The position numbers were made by a program, and so were the translations under genes. Below, piece by piece: positions 10,413 through 20,403 of a stretch of DNA of 64,000 nucleotides (positions are counted from its first letter, which is position 1; every line of letters starts with the position of its first letter). Under the pieces are notes generated by a model. That model saw only the letters and a program-made list of their open reading frames with translations. It ran no database searches and was not told where the DNA came from. The DNA is taken from the NCBI GenBank assembly GCA_009746045.1, contig RPFO01000448.1, positions 2,534,009-2,598,008 of the forward strand. The letters run 5' to 3'. Source of the stretch: Mesostigma viride (Eukaryota > Streptophyta > Mesostigmatophyceae > Mesostigmatales > Mesostigmataceae).

Positions 10413-12047
10413 CTAGAGCTTGTGCAGGGTTTTATATTCCTGCAGCAGGCGACTACACCCATCTAGCTCACTCTCCGTATACCAAACCTTATCTACTTCA
10501 CTACGAGCATACATCCACTTCACTTTATACTGACGCTGGGTACCGCGGCCCTTTTTGATATCTCTATGGGCCACGATGCTTTCTACTTCGTCTTCTACTT
10601 CCCCAGTGTCAGGGTTATGCTCTAAAGGGGCAGGCGCTAACTCCCTGCCAGCGAACGTACTAGGATGGTACAGTTTAAGCTGGCTCCTATGGAAGGTGTT
10701 TGAATGCGTTTGCCAGGAGGTAGGGATATCGACTTTATATAAGAAATTTCCTACCCTAGACAACACATGGAAGGGTCCTAAGAAGGCGGGCCTAAGTTTG
10801 ACCTTCAGTTCTGCTTCAAACTTATGAGCAAAACGGCCAACACGGGGGCCTTCTACTAATACTAGATCTCCTATTTCTATCTCAGGTGCTCGTCTATCTA
10901 AGGAGGCACGCAACCTAGCAAGGTACTTAGCCTGAGCTTTTTGGTACCCTGAGATCGCGTGGTCATGAGCAGTTTTCATTCTATCTAGTAAGGACTGTAC
11001 ACCTTCTACAGTATCTCGGGACACATCATCCTTGTCCCGTAGAGGACTAGCTAAGAGAGAGGTAGGGGTAAGGGGCTGTCTACCAGTATCTAAGAAGAAG
11101 GGCGTATATCCATGCGCAGCTTGGGGACAATTGTTGAGGGAGAACTCTACCAAACATAAATAATCCTCCCAATCACTACCCGAGCCATTAACATAGTGCC
11201 TAAGCGCTTCTTCTACTACTCTATTAAGACGCTCTACTAAATGAGAGGAGGAGGAGTGGTAGGCAGTACCGTAGGTAACCTTGGTACCGATGGCAGCGAA
11301 AAACTGCTGCCAAAAATCTGAGGTAAATAATTTATCCTTATCACTAATAAACTGCCTACTCAATCCATGATATCTATATACATTATTGAGGTATAGGCGT
11401 GCGCAATCACGTGCGGTGAGTTCTAAAGGACACGGCACAAGATGGCACATACGAGTAAAACGATCTATGAACACAAGGATTTGGGCATTGCCCCTATCAT
11501 TCTTTCTAAAAGGTCCTACAAAATCCATCATGATAGAATCCCAAGGCATGATGGGGTCAGGCAAGGTCCTAGGTTCTGCTATCTGTCCTACATTATTGGG
11601 TTTCATTTCCTGGCAAGATTGACAAGTTCTAACATACTCATCTACATCCTTATAAAGGGAAGGCCAGTAATAAGAGCGGGCTACTAGGTCCCGTACCCGT
11701 TTACCACCCTGATGAGCAGCTAAGTCATGCAACTCAAAGAGCAAGGAGGAGCGACAGATAGGAGGGACATACAGGCGCCATTGAGGGGGAGAATCTGCTA
11801 TCTGCACATATAAAAACCCACCTACAAATTTACAAGGGTGCTTGCCTAATTGTTGGGGATGTGCAGCAATGGCAGCTAATGCTTCCGGCTCAGTGGCCGT
11901 AAATCTACTAATAAGGCGTTCAAGATCAGAGGTAGGCATCGCTACAGAAGTATCCAGAACAGGTTTAAAGAGATCTCCTACCGCCTTGCCAAAGAGAAGG
12001 GGAGGTCCTAGAGGGACTACGTTTTCATAAGACTTTCCTGACCTAGT
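10413..12047 (-). CDS. Gypsy integrase with C-terminal chromodomain
   Basis: Joins element cDNA to host DNA. The largest intact part starts at MPTSDLERL (11939), but the frame is open and homologous back to about 12047 (SHIATRSGKSYENVV), so it is the C-terminal half of a polyprotein. Counting from 11939: the zinc-binding HHCC module is H71-x3-H75...C106-x2-C109. The catalytic triad is D139 (MMDFVGPF), D200 (FISDKDKLF) and E236 (SHLVERLNR), with exactly 35 residues between D200 and E236. The GPY-like region is GPFHVLSRVGNFLYKVDIP. A chromodomain (VESIVAHRDIKKG...YKVKWMYARSEVDKVWY, about 446-500) ends the protein and would target heterochromatin. The usual HPQTDGQTE block reads HSSSSHLVE. A frameshift at a C7/G7 run near 12090 separates it from RNase H. 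Confidence 0.95.
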   Translation of the reverse strand, partial: TRSGKSYENVVPLGPPLLFGKAVGDLFKPVLDTSVAMPTSDLERLISRFTATEPEALAAIAAHPQQLGKHPCKFVGGFLYVQIADSPPQWRLYVPPICRSSLLFELHDLAAHQGGKRVRDLVARSYYWPSLYKDVDEYVRTCQSCQEMKPNNVGQIAEPRTLPDPIMPWDSIMMDFVGPFRKNDRGNAQILVFIDRFTRMCHLVPCPLELTARDCARLYLNNVYRYHGLSRQFISDKDKLFTSDFWQQFFAAIGTKVTYGTAYHSSSSHLVERLNRVVEEALRHYVNGSGSDWEDYLCLVEFSLNNCPQAAHGYTPFFLDTGRQPLTPTSLLASPLRDKDDVSRDTVEGVQSLLDRMKTAHDHAISGYQKAQAKYLARLRASLDRRAPEIEIGDLVLVEGPRVGRFAHKFEAELKVKLRPAFLGPFHVLSRVGNFLYKVDIPTSWQTHSNTFHRSQLKLYHPSTFAGRELAPAPLEHNPDTGEVEDEVESIVAHRDIKKGRGTQRQYKVKWMYARSEVDKVWYTESELDGCSRLLQEYKTLHKL

Positions 12048-12049
12048 CG

Positions 12050-12601
12050 CTATATGGCTAAGCGGTATAGAAATTTTATTTTTCCCCTCCCCCCCACCGA
12101 GGCCACGGGAAGGGCCTCACACGGGAGAGAGAGTCCTACGTGAGAAAGGAGATCAGGCATGCGAACAGCTGTATGAAAGAGGTAGGCATAGGATTCATCA
12201 TCAGGTAGTTCACCATAAGGGGTTACACCCATAGTAGTAGGAACTAGAGTAGTATTGAGAACATCCAGGTCCTCGAAGAAGGAATAGTCTGCACGACGAG
12301 AGAGTGCATCTGGTACTATGTTATCTACACCCTTGACATATTGAAGTTTAAAAGGGGAAAACTGTGCTAAAAATTCCATCCAGCGCGCTTGCCGAGGGGT
12401 AAGGTTGGGTTGGGAGAGAAGATGGGTAAGGGGACGATGATCCGTTTGGATAACTAACCTATAAGGATCTAGCTCACAGGGTTCATTCAGGCAGACATCA
12501 AATTGGGCACCTTTAAGGAAGTGCTGCCAAGCGTGGCAACAATACACCACAGCTAAGAGTTCCTGCTGGTGTACAGGATAGTTACGCTCCGCAGGGAGCA
12601 T
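12050..12601 (-). CDS. Gypsy RNase H C-terminal part
   Basis: Reads MLPAERNYPVHQQELLAVVY then VIQTDHRPLTHLL and FKLQYVKGVDNIVPDALSRR, the standard gypsy RNase H block with its ALSRR end. It degrades the RNA strand during reverse transcription. The frame continues, on the other side of the 7.5-kb transposon, from 20093 (IEY at the break; excision would give IEYISRTMLPAERNY). It loses frame at a homopolymer of G on the minus strand near 12090, just before the integrase. Confidence 0.9.
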   Translation of the reverse strand: MLPAERNYPVHQQELLAVVYCCHAWQHFLKGAQFDVCLNEPCELDPYRLVIQTDHRPLTHLLSQPNLTPRQARWMEFLAQFSPFKLQYVKGVDNIVPDALSRRADYSFFEDLDVLNTTLVPTTMGVTPYGELPDDESYAYLFHTAVRMPDLLSHVGLSLPCEALPVASVGGRGKIKFLYRLAI

Positions 12602-12614
12602 TGTCCTAGAGATA

Positions 12615-12646
12615 CCCTAAGCTCGTCTGGATTTGTACTAGAACAC
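12615..12646 (+). repeat. Left terminal inverted repeat of 7.5-kb transposon
   Basis: 32 bp starting CCCTAAGCTC and ending TAGAACAC. It is the exact reverse complement of 20061-20092. Confidence 0.95.
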
Positions 12647-12728
12647 TACTACAAATTGAGATTTTTCAAACTTTGTTATTTAGGGCCTCTCGTAAGTCCA
12701 AAGCATGTAGGTTATTGTCCCAACATGT

Positions 12729-13500
12729 TGTGACACCGTGACACCGTGACACCGTGACACCGTGACACCGTGACACCATAACGCTAGTATTTTACGATTT
12801 TGTATGGTGTCACAAGGTAATGTGGCGCCCATGGGGTTGCAACAATGATATTACATTGCCCAGAAGCACTGATTAACATGAGGTGACATTGTGACACCGT
12901 GACACCGTGACACCGTGACACGATGGCACCATAACGCTAGTATTTTACGATTTTGTATGGTGTCACAAGGTAATGTGGCGCCCATGGGGTTGCAACAATG
13001 ATATTACATTGCCCAGAAGCACTGATTAACATGAGGTGACATTGTGACACCGTGACACCGTGACACCGTGACACCGTGACACCGTGACACCGTGACACCG
13101 TGACACGATGGCACCATAACGCTAGTATTTTACGATTTTGTATGGTGTCACAAGGTAATGTGGCGCCCATGGGGTTGCAACAATGATATTACATTGCCCA
13201 GAAGCACTGATTAACATGAGGTGACATTGTGACACCGTGACACCGTGACACCGTGACACCGTGACACCGTGACACCGTGACACCGTGACACCGTGACACC
13301 GTGACACGATGGCACCATAACGCTAGTATTTTACGATTTTGTATGGTGTCACAAGGTAATGTGGCGCCCATGGGTTTGCAACAATGATATTACATTGCCC
13401 AGAAGCACTGATTAACATGAGGTGACATTGTGACACCGTGACATCGTGACATTGTGACACCGTGACAGCATGATAGTGACAATATGACACGATAGCACTA
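12729..13500. repeat. Left subterminal region: GTGACACC arrays alternating with a ~112-bp unit
   Basis: Five (GTGACACC)n arrays of different length (from about 4 to 10 copies) alternate with four near-identical copies of a ~112-bp unit (ATAACGCTAGTATTTTACGA ... CTGATTAACATGAGGTGACA; starts near 12777, 12930, 13115, 13317). The last array and the unit after it (13440-13550) are degenerate. This compound repeat explains all minus-strand open frames here. Confidence 0.95.
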
Positions 13501-13797
13501 GCATTTCATGATTTTGTTGTTTAGTGCCACAAAGTATTAACGCAACATTAATGTATTATGCAACCATGTATAAATAAAAGAAAATTTATGAATATGATGG
13601 ATGACCAATAATCCCTATTACATGGCCTAGCAAACTTGCATCTGCCAACTGTGTCTCTCTGCCTCTTTAATATCAAATGCAAGATAAAATAATGTATAAA
13701 TTAGCTTAAACTTACCTGACAATGATTTGCATACAGCTTTCTTTAATGCAGAATCTGGTGCCAAGCAAATGCCGTATCAAAACCATACATGCCCAAT

Positions 13798-14800
13798 CTA
13801 ATATGAACCATAATAATCGTGTTGCCCCGACTCGTCTACATCTTGCGAGTAGGGTGGCCTTTTCCGCGGTGGAGCCTGGGCATGTGCCTGGTTGTGGGGC
13901 CGGCCGGACGTGGGCGTTGTAGGCCCACGTCCCTTGCTCATCAAAATGACTATGACCCATGAAATGAGAATCCCTGGCTGCATAACCTCCTCCCTCATCA
14001 CTCATCACAGTGATGTTGCCAGTCTTGCTCCCCGGCGGCCTTGGGGATTTGGGGCCTCGGCTTTGTCTTCCTTGGAGATCTCCTTAGAGGGGGGCTGCGG
14101 CATAACGGTAAGTGCCGTCATTGTAATGCTGCACGGGCTCAGGGTTCTCAACGTAGGTGGTTTGTTGCAATGTGCCGCGACCTCAAGGCTGATGTGTATC
14201 AGCTGCCGACCCTTCGCCAGGCTGTGGATCGTACATGCCGGCATGGTATACATAAGCATTGGCCGCTTGCCTGCCAGCGGCAGTAGGCTGGGCATGCATT
14301 CCTTGGTCGTACGGCGCGTACACACCGTGCTCGCCGTACGGTTCCCCCTCCCGATCCAGCTGCCTCGGCCCATCCATTGCGACTGCGCGCGCGCGTGGCT
14401 CTTGTTGACGGTGTGCTGGTTGCAGTCCTGTCACTTGGCCATGGGCCGCGCTGAAGCTTTCGCGTTGCCCCAACGCGGCAGGCGCAGCGGGCCGGCGAAG
14501 CTCCGTGCCAACGCCAGTGCTGGAGCTGGGTGCAGCACTTGCTGGGGTGGATGGCATTCTTCGTTGGTTCTCCAAAGCATTGACCCTCTCGGTCAGGGCC
14601 TTAACCTTGACGTACACGTGCGATTTCTTATTCCCCCGCCCTTCATCACCTACGGGTGTCCCCGCATCAACTGCGCTCTCAGTCTCCTCCCCCGTTGGCC
14701 GTGCTACGCCCGTTCCATCGTCATGCTCCGCACACAACGGTCTGAAAGTGCCAAAAAACAGCCTTATAACTCCTGTACGATGCAAATATTGTCGAAACAT
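13798..14800 (-). pseudogene. Decayed coding region of 7.5-kb transposon, unknown protein
   Basis: Minus-strand frame from 14800 carries an acidic start (HDDGTGVARPTGEETESAVD), a heptad-like stretch KKSHVYVKVKALTERVNALE that could be a short coiled coil, then Pro/Ala/Gln/Tyr-rich low-complexity sequence (YVYHAGMYDPQPGEGSAAD). An in-frame TGA near 14182 is followed, still in frame, by QQTTYVENPEPVQHYNDGTY, then further stops and frame changes to a possible end at KRPPYSQDVDESGQHDYYG (13798). It resembles a real but degraded protein; family not recognised. Confidence 0.4.
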
Positions 14801-14989
14801 GCTAGATCTTGGTAGGTAGCATGTTCAGGACACCAGTAGAAGGATTGCAACTTTCCGGACTTACCGGACCTCAGCTGACCTATTTTTGGCATTTCTATTT
14901 TTAGCAGTTTTCCAGATTTTAATATAAACAAATACATTCTAATATGCAAATAAAGAGTTCTTGACCTGGCTGTTTGCAAGTAAGTTGAT

Positions 14990-15600
14990 ACTCATGACTA
15001 ATGACTGTACACAAGATCTGATGGTCATCCAACCGCATTTGGTAACAAAATGCCACCAAATGCTAGCAAAAATGTGCGTTTTTTGTATTTTTCATCACAT
15101 TTCATTGCAGTTTCCATACAAGCTGTGCTCGGTTGAGGCTGGAAACTTGTAGGCATCTTAAACATCATTATTCTAGACATCCCACAAAAATTCAGGTCCA
15201 TCATAGGGTATTTGATGTCAGTTTGCTCACAAATGTTACCAAAAATGCACGTTTTTCGTATTTTTCATCACATTCCATGGCAGTTTCCATACAAGATGTG
15301 CTCAGTTCAGGCTGGAAACTTGCATGCATCTTTGCCATCATTATTTTAGACATTCCACAAAAATTCAGAACCATCAGAGGGTATTTGATGTCAGTTTGCT
15401 CACAAATGTTACCAAAAATGCACGTTTTTCGTATTTTTCATCACATTTCAGTGCAGTTTCCGTACAAGATGTGCTCTGTTGAGGCTGGAAACTTGCATGC
15501 ATCTTAGCCATCATGATTTTAGACATTCCACAAAAATTCAGGCCGATCATGTTCTATTTGGTAGAGCTATCAATGCCATACCTGCCAGTTTCCATTACAA
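14990..15600. repeat. 173-bp tandem repeat, just over 3 copies
   Basis: AAAAATGCACGTTTTTCGTA begins copies at about 15241 and 15414, with a variant at 15068, giving a 173-bp period. Each copy continues through TTTTTCATCACAT, GTACAAGATGTGCTC, GAGGCTGGAAACTTGCATGC and ATTCCACAAAAATTCAG. AT-rich, non-coding. It lies inside the 7.5-kb transposon. Confidence 0.9.
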
Positions 15601-15967
15601 ATTCTTACCCATGGATGCGAAACTGCCAGTGTGGAATATCAAGGAGACAATCTGGTCAACTCAAATAAGATGACTCACTAAAACATGGAAACCATTCACG
15701 AGTGATGTAAGACAACCCGTCCAGGAGACATACATAAAAGTTCATTGATATAGACACAGCTGACAATATGCACATGTGGCCATGTGGATGCTCACGCAAT
15801 TTCTATTATAGGGAGGAGCTTGCTGAACATAATATTGGCAGCTGTCGCATGCATGGCTAGAAAGGTCATTTTACACGTGCACCCACAGCATGCCAAGTAA
15901 TGTAGTTGCAAATTACTCAACACGCGGCATGGCGCTGATGCGTTTGCGCGCCCTCATCTCGGTATCG
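15601..15967. other. Non-coding stretch inside 7.5-kb transposon
   Basis: No open frame of interest and no repeat recognised apart from the tail of the 173-bp array. Confidence 0.6.
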
Positions 15968-16145
15968 CTAGCTAGGAGGTAGTGGCACCTCCCTGCACAA
16001 TCTCTGCCTGACCTTGTCAGCCTTCATGCACTGTGTCAACATGGACACCCCCACACCCTTGCCCTTGGCATCACAGCCAAGCTTTCGACGGTGGTTGGTG
16101 AAGCTCTTGGTGTCCTCCTTGCGCATGTGGTGCATGTGCAAGTTA
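15968..16145 (-). other. Possible terminal coding exon of transposon gene
   Basis: The minus strand reads NLHMHHMRKEDTKSFTNHRR, KLGCDAKGKGVGVSMLTQCM and KADKVRQRLCREVPLPPS before a stop at 15968. Basic, unique-sequence coding character, in contrast to the microsatellite just upstream. It could be the 3' exon of a gene whose other pieces are at 17641-18115, with the microsatellite in the intron. No domain recognised. Confidence 0.3.
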
Positions 16146-16146
16146 C

Positions 16147-16314
16147 TAAGTGAGTGAGTGAGTGAGTGAGTGAGTGAGTGAGTGAGTGAGTGAGTGAGTG
16201 AGTGAGTGAGTGAGTGAGTGAGTGAGTGAGTGAGTGAGTGAGTGAGTGAGTGAGTGAGTGAGTGAGTGAGTGAGTGAGTGAGTGAGTGAGTGCGTGCGTG
16301 CGTGCGTGCGTGAG

Positions 16315-16366
<52 letters not shown>

Positions 16367-17640
16367 TGAGTGGGTGGGTGGGTGGTGGGTGGGTGGGTGG
16401 GTGGGTGGGTGGGTGGGTGGGTGGGTGGGTGGGTGGGTGGGTGGGTGGGTGGGTGGGTGGTGGTGGGTGGGTGGGTGGGTGGGTGGGTGGTGGGTGGGTG
16501 GGTGGGTGGGTGGGTGGGTGGGTGGGTGGGTGGGTGGGTGGGTGGGTGGTGGGTGGGTGGGTGGGTGGGTGGGTGGGTGGGTGGGTGGGTGGGTGGGTGG
16601 GTGGGTGGGTGGGTGGGTGGGTGGGTGGGTGGGTGGGTGGGTGGGTGGGTGGGTGGGTGGGTGGGTGGGTGGGTGGGTGGGTGGGTGGGTGGTGGGTGGG
16701 AGGGGGTGGGTGGGTGGGTGGGTGGGTGGGTGGGTGGGTGGGTGGGTGGGTGGGTGGGTGGGTGGGTGGGTGGGTGGTGGGTTGGGTGGGTGGTTGGGTG
16801 GTTGGGTGGTTGGGTGGGTGGGTGGGTGGGTGGGTGGGTGGGTGGGTGGGTGGTGGGTGGGTGGGTGGGTGGTGGGTGGGTGGGTGGTGGGTGGGTGGTG
16901 GTGGGTGGGTGGGTGGGTGGGTGGGTGGGTGGGTGGGTGGGTGGGTGGGTGGGTGAGGGAGTGAGTCCACGAGTGAGTGAGTCCACGAGTGAGTTCACGA
17001 GGGAGGAAGGGAGGGAGGGAGGGAGGGAGGGAGGGAGGGAGGGAGGGAGGGAGGGAGGGAGGGAGGGAGGGAGGGAGGGAGGGAGGGAGGGAGGGAGGGA
17101 GGGAGGGAGGGAGGGAGGGAGGGAGGGAGGGAGGGAGGGAGGGAGGGAGGGAGGGAGGGAGGGAGGGAGGGAGGGAGGGAGGGAGGAGGGAGGGAGGGAG
17201 GGAGGGAGGGAGGGAGGAGGGAGGGGGAGGGAGGGAGGGAGGGAGGGAGGGAGGAGGGAGGAGGGAGGGAGGGAGGGAGGGAGGGAGGGAGGGAGGGAGG
17301 GAGGAGGGAAGAAGGGGGGGAGGGAGGGAGGGAGGGAGGGAGGGAGGGAGGGAGGGAGGGAGGAGGGAGGGAGGGAGGGAGGGAGGGAGGGAGGGAGGGA
17401 GGGAGGGAGGGAGGGAGGGAGGGAGGGAGGGAGGGAGGGAGGGAGGGAGGGAGGGAGGGAGGGAGGGAGGGAGGGAGGGAGGAGGGAGGGAGGAGGAGGG
17501 AGGGAGGGAGGGAGGGAGGGAGGAGGGAGGGAGGGAGGGAGGGAGGGAGGGAGGGAGGGAGGGAGGGAGGGAGGGAGGGAGGGAGGGAGGGAGGGAGGGA
17601 GGGAGGGAGGGAGGGAGGGGAGGGAGGGAGGAAGGGAGTG
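16147..17640. repeat. Compound tetranucleotide array GTGA > GTGC > GTGG > GAGG
   Basis: About 1.5 kb in consecutive blocks: (TGAG)n 16147-16291, (TGCG)n 16292-16368, (GTGG)n with many one-base slips 16370-16955, short GAGTGAGTCCAC units 16956-17003, then (GGGA)n 17004-17637. Each block's unit differs from the next by one base. The very long open frames across it (Thr-His-Pro-Pro, Leu-Pro-Pro-Ser and their antisense) are repeat artefacts. Confidence 0.95.
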
Positions 17641-18115
17641 GATCGGTCACTCACAGCAGTTTATTCCCACCCCAGCAGGGCCCCTCCCTCACATCCGGCT
17701 GCAAAATCTGCTTGATGTCGCTTCTCTCTAGAATAAGCCGCACAGCCCTGATGCGAGCAAACGGCTCGCCATCATACTGTCGCTCACTGATGCTTTATAC
17801 GCGCTTTCCGTAAGATGAAAACATGACGGAAAAGAGAGACTCGGGGAAAGGGGATACGGTGAAATACTTGTCTGCTACCGGCCGGGGTTTCAACAGCGAA
17901 GAAATTCGCACCTGAATGTGCACATACCACTCCGTCACGTCGACAACGGTCTTGCATCGCAATCGTTTCACAGACGCGGCAGCAAAAATTGCTGGCGGCA
18001 TTGACATGCTCGCCGCAGTTAACGAACGTGCGGAGGTCCGTTTTAGCCCCTGACGCCACGGCGTCTTTGATGCCAAGAACGCCTGCAAAAGACACGATAT
18101 CGGGCACAAAAGCAC
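17641..18115 (-). pseudogene. Coding-like fragments of transposon gene, unknown
   Basis: Minus-strand segments with protein-like composition in different frames: KDAVASGAKTDLRTFVNCGE and HVNAASNFCCRVCETIAMQ (18060-17945, a Cys-containing stretch), VVDVTEWYVHIQVRISSLLK (17950-17890), and ISERQYDGEPFARIRAVRLI (17795-17735) followed by LERSDIKQILQPDVREG. Frame changes and stops between them indicate decay or short introns. May belong with 15968-16145. Not assigned to a transposase family. Confidence 0.3.
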
Positions 18116-19093
18116 TTAAAAACGGATTACGGGTCTGCGACGCCTGGCCCAGCCTAGAAATTGGATTAAAAATCGCGCCAGCTCGGTTAAAGCAAACTGA
18201 GCCGGTAATGAAAAAAGTGCTTCGGTCAAGGCCTTAAAAACTAAAAACTGCGTCGGTTAGTGTCAAAAACCAGATGTTAGGGCGACTTTCATCGGGAAAA
18301 TTTTTTGCTGCAGGTAGGTGGGGTCGAGAGAAAATCGGCGACAAAACAGGCACCCACCTGTGAATGACGCCAAAATGGAAGGACTCCGCAGAATTTGTGG
18401 CGAAAAAAAATAACGGCAAGTAATATATGACCCTAGGAGCATACACTAAAATTTCCAGCCTCGATACTGCCTTTTTATTCGCTAGCCATTCTTAGCTATC
18501 CTGACCAGAATGGCCGATGAATGGTTGATAATTTCCTCGGGGATTGAAAGGAAATACCTGCTGCACACCTTGTGACATCGGTTGTGACACCCATGTCTCA
18601 ACATGTTTGTAGTTGGTTTGTAGTTGGTGTCTCGGTGTCTCAGAAACTCGTGGTCCGCATTGAGTGGGTGTCACGGTGTCACGACATCTGATTGGCCCGG
18701 TTCAGATTCGCCCCAAATTAAAAAAAAAAAAAAACGAATTAAAAAAAAATTAAAAAAAAAACGAATCTGAACCGGGCCAATCAGATGTCGTGACACCGTG
18801 ACACCCACTCAATGCGGACCACGAGTTTCTGAGACACCGAGACACCAACTACAAACCAACTACAAACATGTTGAGACACCGTGACACCGTGCGCTTTCAC
18901 CCCGAATTCACGAGAGCGGCAGCGATGGTGATCGCTGCCAAATGAGGTAACATGGGCTAAACAACTCGGGCAGACCGGGCTGGCGTGACATCCCGGTCTG
19001 CCATGTTTTATTCCCCCCCCCACATGGCGTGGGGATCTACGTTTGCCATCTGCCAACGTAGAAATAGATGGGGAGGGGGGGGACAAATGATGT
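18116..19093. other. Intergenic stretch of transposon with foldback
   Basis: No gene recognised. Holds the large inverted repeat listed at 18590-18890 and, between divergent coding fragments (minus below 18115, plus above 19094), may act as a bidirectional promoter region. The last point is inference. Confidence 0.4.
18590..18890. repeat. Foldback: ~120-bp inverted repeat around an A-rich spacer
   Basis: The left arm (about 18595-18712, ending GGCCCGGTTCAGATTCG) is the near-exact reverse complement of the right arm (about 18762-18885). The ~45-bp spacer is mostly A runs with ACGAATT. Both arms include GACACCGTGACACC-type units like those at the transposon ends. As RNA this would be a near-perfect hairpin of about 120 bp. 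Confidence 0.9.
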
Positions 19094-19498
19094 TTGCAAC
19101 ATTGCCCAGTTGACATAGCCATGGCGAGACCCGGCGTTTTCATGGAGCCCAGTGCGGGGGCGCTGGGTTGGCAGGTTTTGGGAATGTTCTTCTTGCTATT
19201 ACTCCTGGGCGTCGTCGTGTTCAATATGATGGCGAGGCGCGGGGTCCGGTTATCTGCAGCCGCCGTGTTGGCGAAATGCACCCAGGATTCGTCCTTGGCT
19301 GCGGCACTTTGCAGGGACTGGGACTGTGGTTGTGGCCGCCATTGTTTGAGAAGCGTGCATTTCGAGGAGCTCAGGACGATGAGGACCGACATGTGGTCTA
19401 AGAAGCCTGCGGATCGGAAAGAGTTTATAAAGAACCAGCTTTTTCAGGCCGGCCAGGGAGAAACTGAAATCCCGGCAAGTGATTTCATGACAAAGTGA
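19094..19498 (+). CDS. Hypothetical Cys-containing protein in 7.5-kb transposon
   Basis: 134 codons with an ATG. Residues ~20-45 are hydrophobic (LGMFFLLLLLGVVVFNMM), possibly a membrane segment or unspliced sequence. The remainder looks like a compact domain: SAAAVLAKCTQDSSLAAALC, CGCGRHCLRSVHFEELRTMR, then MWSKKPADRKEFIKNQLFQA. The Cys cluster followed by an R...W.K...R..FI..L pattern resembles N-terminal zinc-type modules of some DDE transposon proteins, but I cannot name the family. It is the only plus-strand ORF near the right end, about 280 bp before the GGTGTCAC array. Confidence 0.4.
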   Translation: MQHCPVDIAMARPGVFMEPSAGALGWQVLGMFFLLLLLGVVVFNMMARRGVRLSAAAVLAKCTQDSSLAAALCRDWDCGCGRHCLRSVHFEELRTMRTDMWSKKPADRKEFIKNQLFQAGQGETEIPASDFMTK

Positions 19499-19780
19499 TT
19501 TTGATGGTTGCTTGCATGCATATTAAGTGAGACAGCTATTCCTGGACGCATGGCGTGCCAACATATATAAGTTGTTACCAGATATTAATCACATGCCCTA
19601 TTGAAGCGACGTTGGACCGCATAAACGAGGAATGGCTGAACTTGTCATGACCCGGCAAGGTACCTACACGCACAACAAGAATACATCAACATGAGACGAT
19701 ATATGGTGAGATGACCGAGATGTATGGAGAAATGAATGTCTCTACTAGGATTATTATGAAGGTGTATACGTGGTATTTGC

Positions 19781-19974
19781 GGTGTCACGGTGTCACGGTG
19801 TCACGGTGTCACGGTGTCACGGTGTCACGGTGTCAGAAGCATAGGTAAAACTTGCAATGACCCATTGAATACATCATCCCCATTAATAATCACTGCATAC
19901 CTGCAAAGATGTGTGTTTATATGCATTTTGAGGTGTCACGGTGTCACGGTGTCACGATGTCACGGTGTCACGGG
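19781..19974. repeat. Right subterminal GGTGTCAC arrays
   Basis: About 6.7 copies of GGTGTCAC at 19781-19834 and about 5 at 19932-19973. They are the reverse complement of the GTGACACC arrays near the left end, so both ends present the repeat in the same outward sense. Confidence 0.95.
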
Positions 19975-20060
19975 TCCTATGAACTTCCCCTTCCTCAGAG
20001 ACTTAAGTGGAAACTTTAAATTCAATAAAATACAACTTTTCAAAATGAACTACAAATTGC

Positions 20061-20092
20061 GTGTTCTAGTACAAATCCAGACGAGCTTAGGG
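20061..20092 (-). repeat. Right terminal inverted repeat of 7.5-kb transposon
   Basis: 32 bp ending GCTTAGGG, the exact reverse complement of 12615-12646. Confidence 0.95.
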
Positions 20093-20403
20093 AATTATAC
20101 TCAATTGGCTGTAAGCCCTGACCCTGATCCTGGAGAAGGACACCACCTATAGCTACTTTACTAGCATCTGTAGCCACAACAAAGGGTTTAGTAGTATCCG
20201 GTAGGATGAGTACAGGAGGGGAAAGGAGTAGGGATTTTAGGCACTGAAAAGCCGACTGACATTCACTACTCCAAACAAAGGGGATATCCTTCTTTAATAA
20301 ATGATTAATAGGGGCTGCTATAGTTGCGAAACGCGGGATAAAACGCCTATAGTAAGAAGCAATTCCTAGGAAACTACGTACGCCTCCAGGGTGGGAGGGA
20401 GGG
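20093..20403 (-). pseudogene. Gypsy RT/RNase H segment
   Basis: Minus strand reads HPGGVRSFLGIASYYRRFIP (RT connection), INHLLKKDIPFVWSSECQSA and LPDTTKPFVVATDASKVAIG then GGVLLQD (the RNase H start, catalytic D in the TDAS motif), up to QPIEY. Bounded by two insertions: the direct-repeat element to the right and the 7.5-kb transposon to the left. The middle of the pol gene. Confidence 0.9.

Larger units (their letters stand above)
12615..20092. mobile_element. 7.5-kb TIR DNA transposon with subterminal repeat arrays, superfamily unclear
   Basis: Bounded by perfect 32-bp inverted repeats beginning CCCTAAGCTCGTCTGGATTT. It interrupts the gypsy RNase H: flanks are ...GAGATA on the left and (AATT)ATACTC on the right, consistent with a 3-bp ATA duplication plus 4 extra bases. 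Inside each end are tandem 8-bp repeats, GTGACACC on the left (12729-13500) and GGTGTCAC on the right (19781-19974), so the arrays are themselves in inverted orientation. Dense subterminal repeats are typical transposase-binding regions (for example in CACTA elements), but the ends are not CACTA. Decayed minus-strand coding segments and a plus-strand ORF (19094-19498) lie inside, with large microsatellites. No DDE domain recognised. Confidence 0.85.

Noticed and set aside
13892-14815. 307-codon plus-strand frame in the 7.5-kb transposon
   Set aside because: Cys/Trp/Arg/Leu-rich composition typical of an antisense shadow. The minus strand shows coiled-coil and low-complexity protein character instead.
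15968-17813. Open frames up to 560 codons of Leu-Pro-Pro-Ser / Thr-His-Pro-Pro and their antisense
   Set aside because: Pure microsatellite translation. Only the short unique C-terminal piece at 15968-16145 could be coding.
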